DNA of 64,000 nt, taken from contig JBKYIJ010000008.1 in the NCBI GenBank assembly GCA_047030855.1, forward strand, positions 1,612,001 to 1,676,000, read 5' to 3'. Source of the DNA: QVMM01 sp047030855. GTDB lineage: Bacteria > Bacteroidota > Bacteroidia > Bacteroidales > Dysgonomonadaceae. The position numbers and the translations under genes are program-made. The notes beneath the pieces are model-generated. The model saw only the letters and a program-made list of their open reading frames with translations, was not told where the DNA came from and ran no database searches. Below are positions 51,191 to 60,745 of this stretch, piece after piece. How positions within the stretch are numbered: position 1 is the stretch's first letter; each line of letters opens with the position of its first letter.

Positions 51191-52993
51191 TTAATTTTGC
51201 AAATTATTAATGACGTTATGCCGTGGTTTTATTTTTCTTTGAAAATAAAGCGACGTCAACGGAAAAACAAGTATTCCACAGGCATAAGCTATTATAATAT
51301 TTTTTATCGATGTTTTTTTATTATATGTCTTTTTATAAAAGATATTGAAATCGGTTATTGTTTTTATGAGCAACAATATATATGCTACAATGGCTATCCA
51401 CATTATTATGTTTGCTATGCCTGAAAGCATTTGAATATTCAGAATTTTCAGGATAAAAGTTATAATAACCGTCAGGTACGCAATCGAAGTATATTTCGAA
51501 TTGGTTATAAATTCCGAATACAGTTTCTCTGAACTTTTGGTATTCGGATCGCCGAACAACTTATTGTAAAAATTGCGGTAAGCGTCCATATTGAACAGAG
51601 CAGATTCGTTCATCGCCTTATATGTCAGCCATATACCGAGCGGAAACAAAATAAACGAACTCAACCATATGCCCTGCCATACGTCCCATACTCCGTCGCG
51701 AGCCATTTTTCGTCCGACATTATCGAAAATGTAGTAGATAATGAACAATATTACGGAAACTACAACAGGCATGCCCAAGCCCCCTTTACGTATAATTGCT
51801 CCTAAAGGCGCTCCGATAAAGAAGAAAACCAGACAGGCGAAAGACAAAGTGAATTTTCTGTGCCATTCTACTTTGTGGTACCTTATTTTGCTTTGAGCAT
51901 CTGTTTTGGCATACGATCTGAAAAGTACGTCGTTTTTATTGATCTCTGTTTGCGTAATGGCATTTGCATAAACTTCAAACTTTGTTCGGGTTGAAAGCGT
52001 ATTCCAAAGCGAATCCGTGTTTATTTCCGTTTTCGATGTCAAAGCTGCCGTGTCGTTTCTTAGGAAATCGTTTCTGTATATTTGTTGAGCTACAGACTTC
52101 CTGTCAATAACATTCATACTGTCCACTTCATGCGAAATGGAATCGATGGAAGCTTTCAGTTCTTTTATGTTTTTGGCTATCTGTGTGCCTTGCAACTGCG
52201 ATTCGTCCATTCTGTTAAAGGTGGCATCGAAAGGAATTATAATCTCTTTTTCCTTGAAATTCTCCCGCCCGTACGGGACAAATTTGTTGTTTTGGCTGTG
52301 AAATACCGATGTAGGACCTCCGGGTTTCTGGAAATTGGCAAATTGTTGCCCGCTATATAAACTCAGCAAAAGGTAATCTTTACCGGATGCCATCCTCATT
52401 TTTGCGGAATCACAGACAATAACCGCCATGTTATTAAATCCTTTCGAAATGTCGTAAATCTTTACATCATACAACATTCCTGTGTCAGGATCTTTTGTCT
52501 TTACATAGAGGTTGTAGTTATTTATTTCGTTATAAAAAGATCCTTCGGGGATGTCCAGTTCGGGAGATTTCATTTTAATGGAACGCAGCAGCGAGGTTAT
52601 TTTTACATTGATACGCGGCATCGCCTCGTTCTGAAAATAGAATGCTCCTATACAGACAAAAATCATGAGGATAATCAACGGTCGCATTGATTTCAGCAAT
52701 GATATCCCTGCTGCTTTGATGGCTAAAAGCTCAAATTTTTCTCCCAAATTTCCGAAAGTCATCAGCGATGCCAGCAGTATGGCCAAAGGCAATGCCAACG
52801 GGATAACGCTGAGAATGGCGTAGAAGAACAATTCGGCAAGCACCAGCGTATCCAAGCCTTTGCCTACAAGATCCTCCACATATTTCCAGAGGAATTGCAT
52901 CAGAAGTATAAATGAACATATTGCGAATGTCATCAAAAACAAAGGCAGGAATGTCAGCAGTATATAGGTATATAATCGCTTGATATGCAACAT
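51191..52993 (-). CDS. LptF/LptG family permease
   Basis: 600 aa from ATG 52993. YjgP/YjgQ family inner-membrane subunit of the lipopolysaccharide export ABC transporter. Transmembrane segments near residues 10-35, 55-75 and 100-120 (ILLASLMTFGNLGEKFELLA is the coupling-helix region contacting LptB), a periplasmic beta-jellyroll in the middle, and further membrane helices with RKFTLSFACLVFFFIGAPLG. Extra ~100 residues at the C terminus include more helices. Start is supported by the TACCTTTG box at 53022. Confidence 0.92.
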   Translation of the reverse strand: MLHIKRLYTYILLTFLPLFLMTFAICSFILLMQFLWKYVEDLVGKGLDTLVLAELFFYAILSVIPLALPLAILLASLMTFGNLGEKFELLAIKAAGISLLKSMRPLIILMIFVCIGAFYFQNEAMPRINVKITSLLRSIKMKSPELDIPEGSFYNEINNYNLYVKTKDPDTGMLYDVKIYDISKGFNNMAVIVCDSAKMRMASGKDYLLLSLYSGQQFANFQKPGGPTSVFHSQNNKFVPYGRENFKEKEIIIPFDATFNRMDESQLQGTQIAKNIKELKASIDSISHEVDSMNVIDRKSVAQQIYRNDFLRNDTAALTSKTEINTDSLWNTLSTRTKFEVYANAITQTEINKNDVLFRSYAKTDAQSKIRYHKVEWHRKFTLSFACLVFFFIGAPLGAIIRKGGLGMPVVVSVILFIIYYIFDNVGRKMARDGVWDVWQGIWLSSFILFPLGIWLTYKAMNESALFNMDAYRNFYNKLFGDPNTKSSEKLYSEFITNSKYTSIAYLTVIITFILKILNIQMLSGIANIIMWIAIVAYILLLIKTITDFNIFYKKTYNKKTSIKNIIIAYACGILVFPLTSLYFQRKIKPRHNVINNLQN

Positions 52994-53021
52994 TAAATAT
53001 CTTCTCAATCTGATTTGACTG

Positions 53022-53029
53022 CAAAGGTA
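53022..53029 (-). promoter_or_regulatory. -7 box of the lptF/G-ribBA unit
   Basis: Minus strand TACCTTTG, 28 bp before ATG 52993. It excludes the longer start at 53044. Confidence 0.55.
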
Positions 53030-53121
53030 GTAAAAAGAGTTCAAGAATGATATGACATTAGTGTTTACAAGTGTGAATAATTTGATGTAGCGAAACGGAA
53101 TTTTGTTATAAAATATGTATC

Positions 53122-53150
53122 TTGATTTTAAGTCTTATTGTTTAACTTTG
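53122..53150 (+). promoter_or_regulatory. Promoter of recQ
   Basis: TTG at 53122-53124 and TAACTTTG at 53143-53150 are 18 bp apart. The start at 53168 follows directly, so the upstream start at 53138 would lie inside the promoter. Confidence 0.6.
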
Positions 53151-53167
53151 TCTGCGGACTGTTTTTT

Positions 53168-55072
53168 ATGGATAAATACCACGAAATATTAAACAAATAT
53201 TGGGGATACACATCCTTTCGCCCCTTGCAGGAAGAAATAATACACTCTGTCGGAAAGGGTAGGGATACGCTTGGTTTGATGCCTACGGGTGGCGGAAAAT
53301 CATTGACTTTTCAGGTTCCTGCAATGACTATGAACGGGATTTGTCTTGTCGTGACTCCGCTCATTGCCCTGATGAAAGATCAGGTTGACAACCTGAAAAG
53401 CAGAAATATCAAGGCTCTCGCCGTTTATTCGGGTATGAGTTACAGAGAAATTCTCACAACGCTTGAGAATGCAATATTGGGCGATTATAAATTCTTGTAC
53501 GTTTCACCCGAACGTTTGGCAACGGAATTATTCCTTTCCAAGCTGAAAGACATGAATGTCTGTTTTTTAGTAGTTGATGAAGCACATTGCATATCCCAGT
53601 GGGGATACGATTTCCGCCCTTCTTATCTTAATATTGCGAACATTCGGGAATATCTGCCGAATGTCCCTGTTTTGGCTTTGACAGCTACGGCAACGCCCGA
53701 TGTCGTCGATGACATACAGGATAAACTGCATTTCAAGGAAAAAAACGTTTTCCGAAAAAGTTTTGAACGAAAAAATCTGGATTACTCCGTTCAGTTTTCC
53801 GAGAATAAAACGGATTCGCTTTGCAGAATACTTGCCGATATTCGCGGAAGTTCGATTGTATATGTCCGCAGCAGGCAAAAGACAAAAGAAATAGCTGCCG
53901 ATCTGTTTAAAAACGGATTTACTGCCGACTTTTATCATGCAGGATTGAACGATGCGGATAAAACCCGAAAACAGAACGCTTGGAAAAATGGGGAATGTCG
54001 CGTAATAGTATCGACAAATGCTTTCGGAATGGGCATAGACAAGCCCGATGTCCGATCTGTCATACACCTCGATCTTCCTAATTCGGTTGAAGAGTATTTT
54101 CAGGAAGCAGGACGGGCAGGACGGGACGAGCAGGAATCTTTCGCAGTCATTCTATATAATAAAAACGACAGTACGAAACTGAAAAAGAGAATATCCGACG
54201 AGTTTCCCGAAAGAGATATGATCGTAAAAGTATATGAACATCTGGCTTATTATTTACAGATAGCCGAAGGTTACGGAATGGGAACCGTTTACGATTTTAA
54301 CCTGCAAGAATTTTGTTACGCTTACAAATTGCCTTTGATGCAGGCTCACAGTGCGTTGAAAATCCTTGATCTGGCAGGTTATATCGAATATACCGAAGAA
54401 GTCGAAAACCGTTCGAGGCTGATGATTACGGTTTATCGTGAAGAATTATATCAATACGATTTCGATGCGGATACAGATCAGCTAATAAATACAGTACTGA
54501 GGTTGTATACAGGCGTTTTTACCGATTATGCCTATATAGACGAGGCTTTGATAGCTGTCCGTCTGAACAAAAACAGGCAGGAAATATATGAAGCGTTAAA
54601 ATCCTTGTCGAAAAGGAAAATAATAGATTATATTCCTCACAAAAAAACACCTTTCATAATCTATAAACAACCGAGAACCGATACGAAATACCTCCATATA
54701 TCGAAAGACGTTTACGAGTTGCGGAAAAAACGCTTTTCGAAACGCATCGAATCAATGATTGAATACGTCGAGCGTGACGATGTTTGCCGCAGCCGTATGT
54801 TGTTGACTTATTTCGGCGAAAAAAACATCTCTGACTGCGGGCATTGTGATGTTTGCCTGAACAGAAGCAAAATAGCTATAACAGCGGAGTTGTTTCAGGA
54901 AATTTTCGGGAAGATTCAATCTTTGTTAAAAGAAAGGCAGGCTTTAGATATTAAGGAGATTACCGAACGGCTTTCTCCGTACCATGATGAACAGACTGTT
55001 ATTAAGGTTATAAGATTCCAGCTTGATGAAGGGCAAATGATATTGGAATATGATAAGCTGAAATTACCTTAA
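53168..55072 (+). CDS. recQ: RecQ-family DNA helicase
   Basis: 634 aa from ATG 53168. SF2 3'-5' helicase. Motif 0/Q near FRPLQEEII, Walker A MPTGGGKSL, DEAH box VVDEAHCISQWGYDFR, motif VI EAGRAGRDEQ, RecQ-C-terminal zinc cysteines in DCGHCDVCLN and a winged helix. No HRDC domain is recognisable, so it is the shorter RecQ type. Works in replication-fork repair. Divergent from lptF/G. Confidence 0.93.
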   Translation: MDKYHEILNKYWGYTSFRPLQEEIIHSVGKGRDTLGLMPTGGGKSLTFQVPAMTMNGICLVVTPLIALMKDQVDNLKSRNIKALAVYSGMSYREILTTLENAILGDYKFLYVSPERLATELFLSKLKDMNVCFLVVDEAHCISQWGYDFRPSYLNIANIREYLPNVPVLALTATATPDVVDDIQDKLHFKEKNVFRKSFERKNLDYSVQFSENKTDSLCRILADIRGSSIVYVRSRQKTKEIAADLFKNGFTADFYHAGLNDADKTRKQNAWKNGECRVIVSTNAFGMGIDKPDVRSVIHLDLPNSVEEYFQEAGRAGRDEQESFAVILYNKNDSTKLKKRISDEFPERDMIVKVYEHLAYYLQIAEGYGMGTVYDFNLQEFCYAYKLPLMQAHSALKILDLAGYIEYTEEVENRSRLMITVYREELYQYDFDADTDQLINTVLRLYTGVFTDYAYIDEALIAVRLNKNRQEIYEALKSLSKRKIIDYIPHKKTPFIIYKQPRTDTKYLHISKDVYELRKKRFSKRIESMIEYVERDDVCRSRMLLTYFGEKNISDCGHCDVCLNRSKIAITAELFQEIFGKIQSLLKERQALDIKEITERLSPYHDEQTVIKVIRFQLDEGQMILEYDKLKLP

Positions 55073-55169
55073 AATTTGGTTTGTCTTTTTGTCGGAAAAT
55101 ATTACTTTAGATTCCGATTGAAACATATCTGACTTACAATTTGCTAACCTTATTTGAATTTTTATTCAT

Positions 55170-57152
55170 ATGAATATAACTCTTGATAATCAATTACCCG
55201 AATACCCTGCATTTGCAGAAGGAATACGACGTGCTCCCGATCGGGGTTACAGTCTTACAACCGAGCAAACCAAAACGGCTTTAAAAAACGCTTTGCGTTA
55301 TATCCCCAAAGAATTGCATCAGGAACTTGCGCCCGAATTTCTTGACGAACTGAGGACGCGTGGACGTATTTACGGCTACCGCTTTCGTCCGCAAGGCGAT
55401 CTGAAAGCAAAACCCGTCGATCAATACAAAGGAAAATGTATTGAAGGAAAGGCTTTTCAGGTGATGATCGACAATAATCTTTGTTTCGATATAGCGCTCT
55501 ATCCTTACGAACTGGTGACGTATGGAGAAACAGGGCAGGTTTGCCAAAACTGGATGCAATACCGATTGATAAAGAAATATCTTGAGGAGCTGACACAGGA
55601 TCAAACATTAGTAATCGAATCGGGACATCCGCTGGGTTTGTTCAAGTCAAAGCCCGATGCACCGAGGGTTATCATTACTAACTCGATGATGGTTGGGATG
55701 TTCGATAACCAGAAAGATTGGGAAATTGCCGCCCAGATGGGAGTTGCCAATTACGGGCAAATGACGGCGGGCGGTTGGATGTACATAGGACCTCAGGGCA
55801 TAGTTCACGGTACGTTCAATACCCTTCTGAACGCAGGACGGCTGAAGCTTGGCGTTCCGCAAGACAAAGATTTGAAAGGCTATCTTTTCGTTTCGTCAGG
55901 ATTGGGCGGAATGAGCGGGGCACAACCCAAAGCGGCTGAAATTGCAGGAGCAGTCGCTATTATAGCGGAAGTTGATCTGTCCCGTATCGAAACACGCCAT
56001 CGTCAGGGTTGGGTACATTATATAACATCCGATCTGAAAGAGGCTTTTGATACAGCGAATATATATCAGGATAAGAAACAAGCATGCTCAATCGCTTATC
56101 ATGGAAACATCATTGATCTTCTGGAATATGCCGATAAGAACAATATAAAAATAGACCTGTTGTCCGATCAAACCTCTTGTCATGCAGTTTACGAAGGCGG
56201 ATACTGCCCTGTCGGAATATCCTTCGAGAAACGTACCGAGATGTTGGCACATGACAGAGAAAAATTTCATAAACTGGTTGACGATTCTTTAAAACAACAT
56301 TTTGAAGTAATTAAAAAATTGGTGGCAAAAGGAACGTATTTTTTCGATTACGGCAATTCGTTTATGAAAGCCATTTATGATGCAGGCGTGAAAGAAATAT
56401 CGAAAAACGGTGTGGACGAAAAAGACGGTTTTATCTGGCCTTCCTATGTCGAGGACATTATGGGACCCGAATTGTTCGATTACGGTTACGGACCTTTCCG
56501 ATGGGTATGCCTGAGCGGAAAGCATGAAGATTTGATAAGAACCGACCATGCCGCAATGGAATGTATCGATCCGAACAGAAGGGGACAGGATCGTGACAAT
56601 TACAACTGGATACGCGATGCAGAAAAAAATCAACTGGTTGTGGGAACTCAGGCACGGATACTCTATCAGGACGCTTTGGGGCGGATGAATATAGCTTTGC
56701 GTTTCAATAAACTTGTCCGTGATGGTGAAGTAGGACCAATCATGCTGGGACGCGATCATCACGATGTGAGCGGAACGGATTCCCCTTTTCGCGAAACTTC
56801 CAACATAAAAGACGGAAGCAATGTTATGGCGGATATGGCAGTTCAATGTTTTGCAGGGAATGCTGCTCGCGGGATGAGCCTTGTCGCACTGCACAACGGC
56901 GGTGGTGTTGGTATAGGGAAAGCTGTTAACGGAGGTTTCGGGCTGGTTTGTGATGGAAGCGAACGCATCGATACTATTATCCGTTCCGCTATGCTTTGGG
57001 ACGTAATGAGTGGCGTTGCGCGCCGTTCGTGGGCTCGCAATGAGCATGCGATGGAAACAAGCGAATCGTTCAATAATTCCCATGCAAAAGGATACCATAT
57101 TACTATGCCTTTTGTCGCTGATAATAAATTGATTAATACACTGGTAAAATGA
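55170..57152 (+). CDS. hutU: Urocanate hydratase
   Basis: 660 aa. Second step of histidine degradation: urocanate to 4-imidazolone-5-propionate with bound NAD+. The NAD-binding region includes YGQMTAGGWMYIGPQGIVHG and GLGGMSGAQPKAA; the active-site cysteine is in GPFRWVCLSG. Length matches the longer Bacteroidetes-type enzyme. First gene of the hut operon, with a weak promoter-like TTG/acaatttg arrangement upstream. Its stop overlaps the next start by 4 bp. Confidence 0.96.
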   Translation: MNITLDNQLPEYPAFAEGIRRAPDRGYSLTTEQTKTALKNALRYIPKELHQELAPEFLDELRTRGRIYGYRFRPQGDLKAKPVDQYKGKCIEGKAFQVMIDNNLCFDIALYPYELVTYGETGQVCQNWMQYRLIKKYLEELTQDQTLVIESGHPLGLFKSKPDAPRVIITNSMMVGMFDNQKDWEIAAQMGVANYGQMTAGGWMYIGPQGIVHGTFNTLLNAGRLKLGVPQDKDLKGYLFVSSGLGGMSGAQPKAAEIAGAVAIIAEVDLSRIETRHRQGWVHYITSDLKEAFDTANIYQDKKQACSIAYHGNIIDLLEYADKNNIKIDLLSDQTSCHAVYEGGYCPVGISFEKRTEMLAHDREKFHKLVDDSLKQHFEVIKKLVAKGTYFFDYGNSFMKAIYDAGVKEISKNGVDEKDGFIWPSYVEDIMGPELFDYGYGPFRWVCLSGKHEDLIRTDHAAMECIDPNRRGQDRDNYNWIRDAEKNQLVVGTQARILYQDALGRMNIALRFNKLVRDGEVGPIMLGRDHHDVSGTDSPFRETSNIKDGSNVMADMAVQCFAGNAARGMSLVALHNGGGVGIGKAVNGGFGLVCDGSERIDTIIRSAMLWDVMSGVARRSWARNEHAMETSESFNNSHAKGYHITMPFVADNKLINTLVK

Positions 57153-57958
57153 AAAAGATTCTTTGTTGTCCTTTGTGTAGCTTGTTATATCTGAATTTGT
57201 ATGCTATGGATTTGGTTAAAGTAGCAAAGGGTATAGCCGATGAGGGCAAGATTTTATATCGGTTGGAAATGGCATCGTGGTATGGTACGGATATATTTCT
57301 CGAACATTATAATAATCAGAGTGACATTGGTGGTTATTTCTCATACATTCAGGGAGACTCTGCCAAGTGTATTTTTTTTTCACGGGAAGAAAATCCTATT
57401 ATGTTGGGAATCGTGACTTTCGATAGTACTTATACCATAAATAAAGCATCCATAGAACTTAAGACCAGAGCATTTAATGATTATGAAAATCATTTGTTTC
57501 AAATCAGACAAAAAGCTTTGACTGAAATCTATTCTGATAGCCTTTTTCTTACCTATTTGAATACAGATCTTAATCTTATTCCTCTCATGTATAAAGGAGA
57601 GAGAAAAGTGTATGTGCTGACCGGGCCTAAAGAAAGTGGCGTTGTTATTTTCGGAAATGATTATCTATTGACATTTGATGAAAACAATAATCTGCAAAGT
57701 AAAAAAATGCTACATCGTAATATTATACCAATCAGGTATAATGATGAAAGTCAAAATGTTACCATGCATAGCCATTTACCCGAGACTGGTGATTTCATTA
57801 CCCCTACCGATATATGCACTCTGATGCTTTATGAAAAGTTTGCCGGTTGGAAACGGCATCTTGTGATTTCTGAAAATTACGTAAGCATCTGGGATTGTGA
57901 TAGTAATAAATTAATCATCAAGACTAAAGAAGAATTTGGTGAAATAAAATATAAATAA
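57149..57958 (+). CDS. Unknown exported protein embedded in the hut operon
   Basis: 269 aa. Signal-peptide-like N terminus (MKKILCCPLCSLLYLNLYAM), no other membrane segment. The mature part contains MASWYGTDIFLEHY, FLTYLNTDLNLIPLMYKGER and the segment KVYVLTGPKESGVVIFGNDY, with beta-rich composition. No family was recognised. It overlaps hutU by 4 bp (ATGA) and ends 1 bp before the next start, so it is translationally locked into the operon. A periplasmic role in histidine or peptide supply or sensing is possible but unsupported. Confidence 0.7.
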   Translation: MKKILCCPLCSLLYLNLYAMDLVKVAKGIADEGKILYRLEMASWYGTDIFLEHYNNQSDIGGYFSYIQGDSAKCIFFSREENPIMLGIVTFDSTYTINKASIELKTRAFNDYENHLFQIRQKALTEIYSDSLFLTYLNTDLNLIPLMYKGERKVYVLTGPKESGVVIFGNDYLLTFDENNNLQSKKMLHRNIIPIRYNDESQNVTMHSHLPETGDFITPTDICTLMLYEKFAGWKRHLVISENYVSIWDCDSNKLIIKTKEEFGEIKYK

Positions 57959-57959
57959 T

Positions 57960-58856
57960 ATGAATAAAATAGTTGAGTGTGTGCCTAACTTCAGCGAAGG
58001 AAGGGATTTGGATAAAGTAGAAAAAATAGTAAACTGTTTTCGTGCCAAAGAAGGAGTAAAACTGCTCGATTACAGCAGTGACAAAGATCATAACAGAACC
58101 GTAGTGACAGTTGTAGGAGAACCCGAAGCTTTGAAGAAAGCGGTAATAGAAGCTATCGGAACAGCCTCGCAGTTGATTGATCTTACTAAACACGAAGGTC
58201 AACACCCACGTATGGGATCAACGGACGTTGTACCGTTTATTCCTATCAAGAATGTGACTATGGAAGAAGCCATCGGCATGGCAAAAGAAGTAGCAAAAGA
58301 AGTAGCAGACAAATATAAAATACCTATGTTTTTGTACGAAAAAGCAGCCTCAGCACCTCATCGTGAGAATCTGGCAGCCATCCGTAAAGGTGAATTTGAA
58401 GGACTGAAAGAAAAAATGAAACAACCCGAATGGTATTCCGATTTCGGACCTGCCGAACCACACCCGACAGCAGGAGGAACGGTTATCGGTGCGCGTATGC
58501 CGTTGGTAGCATATAATGTGAACCTGAACACAAACAATCTTGAAATAGCCGATAAGATCGCTAAAAAAGTCAGGTTTCTCGGCGGAGGGCTTCGTTTCTG
58601 TAAAGCAATGGGGGTTGAACTTCATGACAGAAACATTGTGCAAGTATCTATGAACTTGACCGATTATACTAAAACGGCTATCTATCGTGCTCACGAATTG
58701 GTGCGTATCGAGGCAAACCGTTATGGTGTGTCGGTTGTCGGTGCTGAGATTATAGGACTTGTACCATTGGCTGCATTGGTAGATACGGCAGAGTATTATC
58801 TCGGACTCGAAAACTTTTCAATCAAGCAGGTTTTGGAAACAAATTTGATGGAGTAA
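57960..58856 (+). CDS. ftcD: Glutamate formimidoyltransferase
   Basis: 298 aa. Transfers the formimino group of N-formimino-L-glutamate to tetrahydrofolate, releasing glutamate. Starts with VECVPNFSEGRDLDKVEKIV, contains LDYSSDKDHNRTVVTVVG and HEGQHPRMGSTDVVPF, all typical of the formiminotransferase domain. The partner cyclodeaminase is a separate protein downstream (60119). Stand-alone form, as usual in bacteria. Confidence 0.95.
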   Translation: MNKIVECVPNFSEGRDLDKVEKIVNCFRAKEGVKLLDYSSDKDHNRTVVTVVGEPEALKKAVIEAIGTASQLIDLTKHEGQHPRMGSTDVVPFIPIKNVTMEEAIGMAKEVAKEVADKYKIPMFLYEKAASAPHRENLAAIRKGEFEGLKEKMKQPEWYSDFGPAEPHPTAGGTVIGARMPLVAYNVNLNTNNLEIADKIAKKVRFLGGGLRFCKAMGVELHDRNIVQVSMNLTDYTKTAIYRAHELVRIEANRYGVSVVGAEIIGLVPLAALVDTAEYYLGLENFSIKQVLETNLME

Positions 58857-58865
58857 ATTTCTTCT

Positions 58866-60112
58866 ATGAGTAAAGGAAATCTTATAATAAAAAAATGCAG
58901 CGAAACTTGTGACTTGCAGCGGATTCAAGGCAAAAAAAAGGCAGGGAAATGTCTGAACTTTCGGTTATTGAAAACGGAAATGTGGTAATAACTAACGGCA
59001 TTATAACTTATGTAGGCAAAGATTTACCCGAAATAAAGAATATTTCAGACTACGAGGTAATAGATGCTTCAGGGAAAGCAGTTCTTCCCGGCTTTGTGGA
59101 TTCGCATACGCATTTCGTTTTTGGCGGTTACCGCGAAGAGGAATTTTCGTGGCGGATGCGTGGCGACAGTTATATGTCGATCATGGAACGCGGCGGAGGT
59201 ATTCACAATACAATGAACGCAACACGGAAAGCTTCTTTCGATGAACTTTTCGAAGCAGGAAAGAAACGCCTTGATAAAATGCTGGCTTTCGGAGTTACCA
59301 CCGTGGAAGGAAAAAGCGGATACGGGATGGACAAAGAAACGGAGTTGAAGCAGCTTGAGGTGATGAAAGCGTTAAACGAGAAGCATGATGTCGATGTAGT
59401 CAGTACGTTTCTGGGTGCTCATGCCACACCTGCCGAATATAAGGGAAGGGAAGATGATTTTATAGACTATCTTATTCGGCAAGTGATGCCCGCTGTGAAA
59501 GAAAGAGGCTTGGCTGAGTTTTGCGATATATTCTGCGAGAAAAATGTTTTCGACATAGAACAATCGCGTCGTTATCTGCAGGCAGCAAAGAATATGGGTT
59601 TCAAGCTTAAAGTACATGCCGACGAAATTGTGAGTTTTGGCGGTGCGGAACTTGCAGCGGAACTAAGGGCTGTTTCTGCCGATCATTTGTTGCAGGCATC
59701 AGATAAAGGCATAGAAATGATGAGAGACAATAATGTTGTATCTACATTGCTGCCATGTACGGCTTTCTCGTTGAAAGAACATTATGCGCGTGGGCGTTAT
59801 ATGATTGATTCGGGTTGTGCCGTAGCATTGGCTACAGATCTCAACCCGGGAAGCAGCTTCACTTGTTCCATTCCGTTGACATTTGCTCTGGCTTGTATTT
59901 ATATGCAACTTTCGCCCGAGGAAGCGGTAACAGCCCTTACCATAAACGGTGCGGCTGCCGTTGGACGGGCAGATAAAATAGGTAGCATAGATATAGGGAA
60001 ACAAGGAGATTTGATTATTCTGGAATTTCCCTCTTATAAATTTCTACCCTATAATATAGGGATGAATATTGTGGAAACAGTTGTGAAAAAAGGACAAATA
60101 GTAAAAAAATAA
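58866..60112 (+). pseudogene. hutI: Imidazolonepropionase, N-terminal frameshift
   Basis: Amidohydrolase opening 4-imidazolone-5-propionate to N-formimino-L-glutamate. From MSELSVIENG the frame is complete: metal ligands in VDSHTHFVFGG, later VHADEIVSFGGAELA and TDLNPGSSF. The N-terminal strand (MSKGNLIIKKCSETCDLQ) is in another frame from ATG 58866; an A8 run at 58932-58939 must gain one A or lose two to join them. The joined protein is 414-415 aa, normal for HutI. A real start at 58949 would drop the first beta strand of the composite domain, which is unlikely. Confidence 0.88.
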
Positions 60113-60118
60113 AATACC

Positions 60119-60745
60119 ATGTTAACAGACTTATCAGTAAAACAGTTTTTAGATAAAACGGCAGGCAATGAGCCTGTTCCGGGTGGAGGAAGTATTTCGG
60201 CTTTGAGTGCGGCTTTATCCGCTGCACTGACAGAAATGGTGGCGAATCTTACCATAGGAAAAAAGAAATACTTGGACAAGGAAGATTTGATGAAACAGAT
60301 TGCAAAAACGGCAAAGGATTATCAAAATGGATTTGTAAAGGATATTGACGCAGACGCAGATGCTTACAACAAGGTTTTTGATGCGTTTAAATTGCCGAAA
60401 GATACGGAAGAACAACAGGCTTTGCGTAGCGAAAAAATACAGGAAGCGACAAAAATAGCGGCAGAAGTGCCTATGCAGGTGGCAAAGAATGCGTATAGCC
60501 TGATGGATGTTATTGTACAGGTAGCTAAGGAAGGGAACCAGAACGCAATTACCGATGCCTGCGTTGCGATGATGGCGGCGCGTACGGCAGTGTTGGGAGC
60601 TTTACTGAATGTAAGAATAAATCTGGGTTCGATCAAAGATCTGGACTATGTGCAAAATATGGCGAAAGAAGCTGATTTTCTTGAGAAACAAGCCATATTG
60701 AAAGAAAAAGAGTTGCTGGATGATGTGAAGAAAATACTTGAATAA
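60119..60745 (+). CDS. fchA: Formimidoyltetrahydrofolate cyclodeaminase
   Basis: 208 aa, all-helical. Converts 5-formimino-THF to 5,10-methenyl-THF and ammonia, finishing the route from histidine to folate one-carbon units. Family motifs: GNEPVPGGGSISALSAALSA near the start, then MVANLTIGKKKY. Corresponds to the second half of the fused mammalian FTCD. Overlaps the hutH start by 1 bp. Confidence 0.95.
   Translation: MLTDLSVKQFLDKTAGNEPVPGGGSISALSAALSAALTEMVANLTIGKKKYLDKEDLMKQIAKTAKDYQNGFVKDIDADADAYNKVFDAFKLPKDTEEQQALRSEKIQEATKIAAEVPMQVAKNAYSLMDVIVQVAKEGNQNAITDACVAMMAARTAVLGALLNVRINLGSIKDLDYVQNMAKEADFLEKQAILKEKELLDDVKKILE

Noticed and set aside
56289..57098. 269-aa open frame antisense to hutU
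   Set aside because: Shadow of a well-conserved gene; no family features, no start signal, composition dictated by hutU codons.
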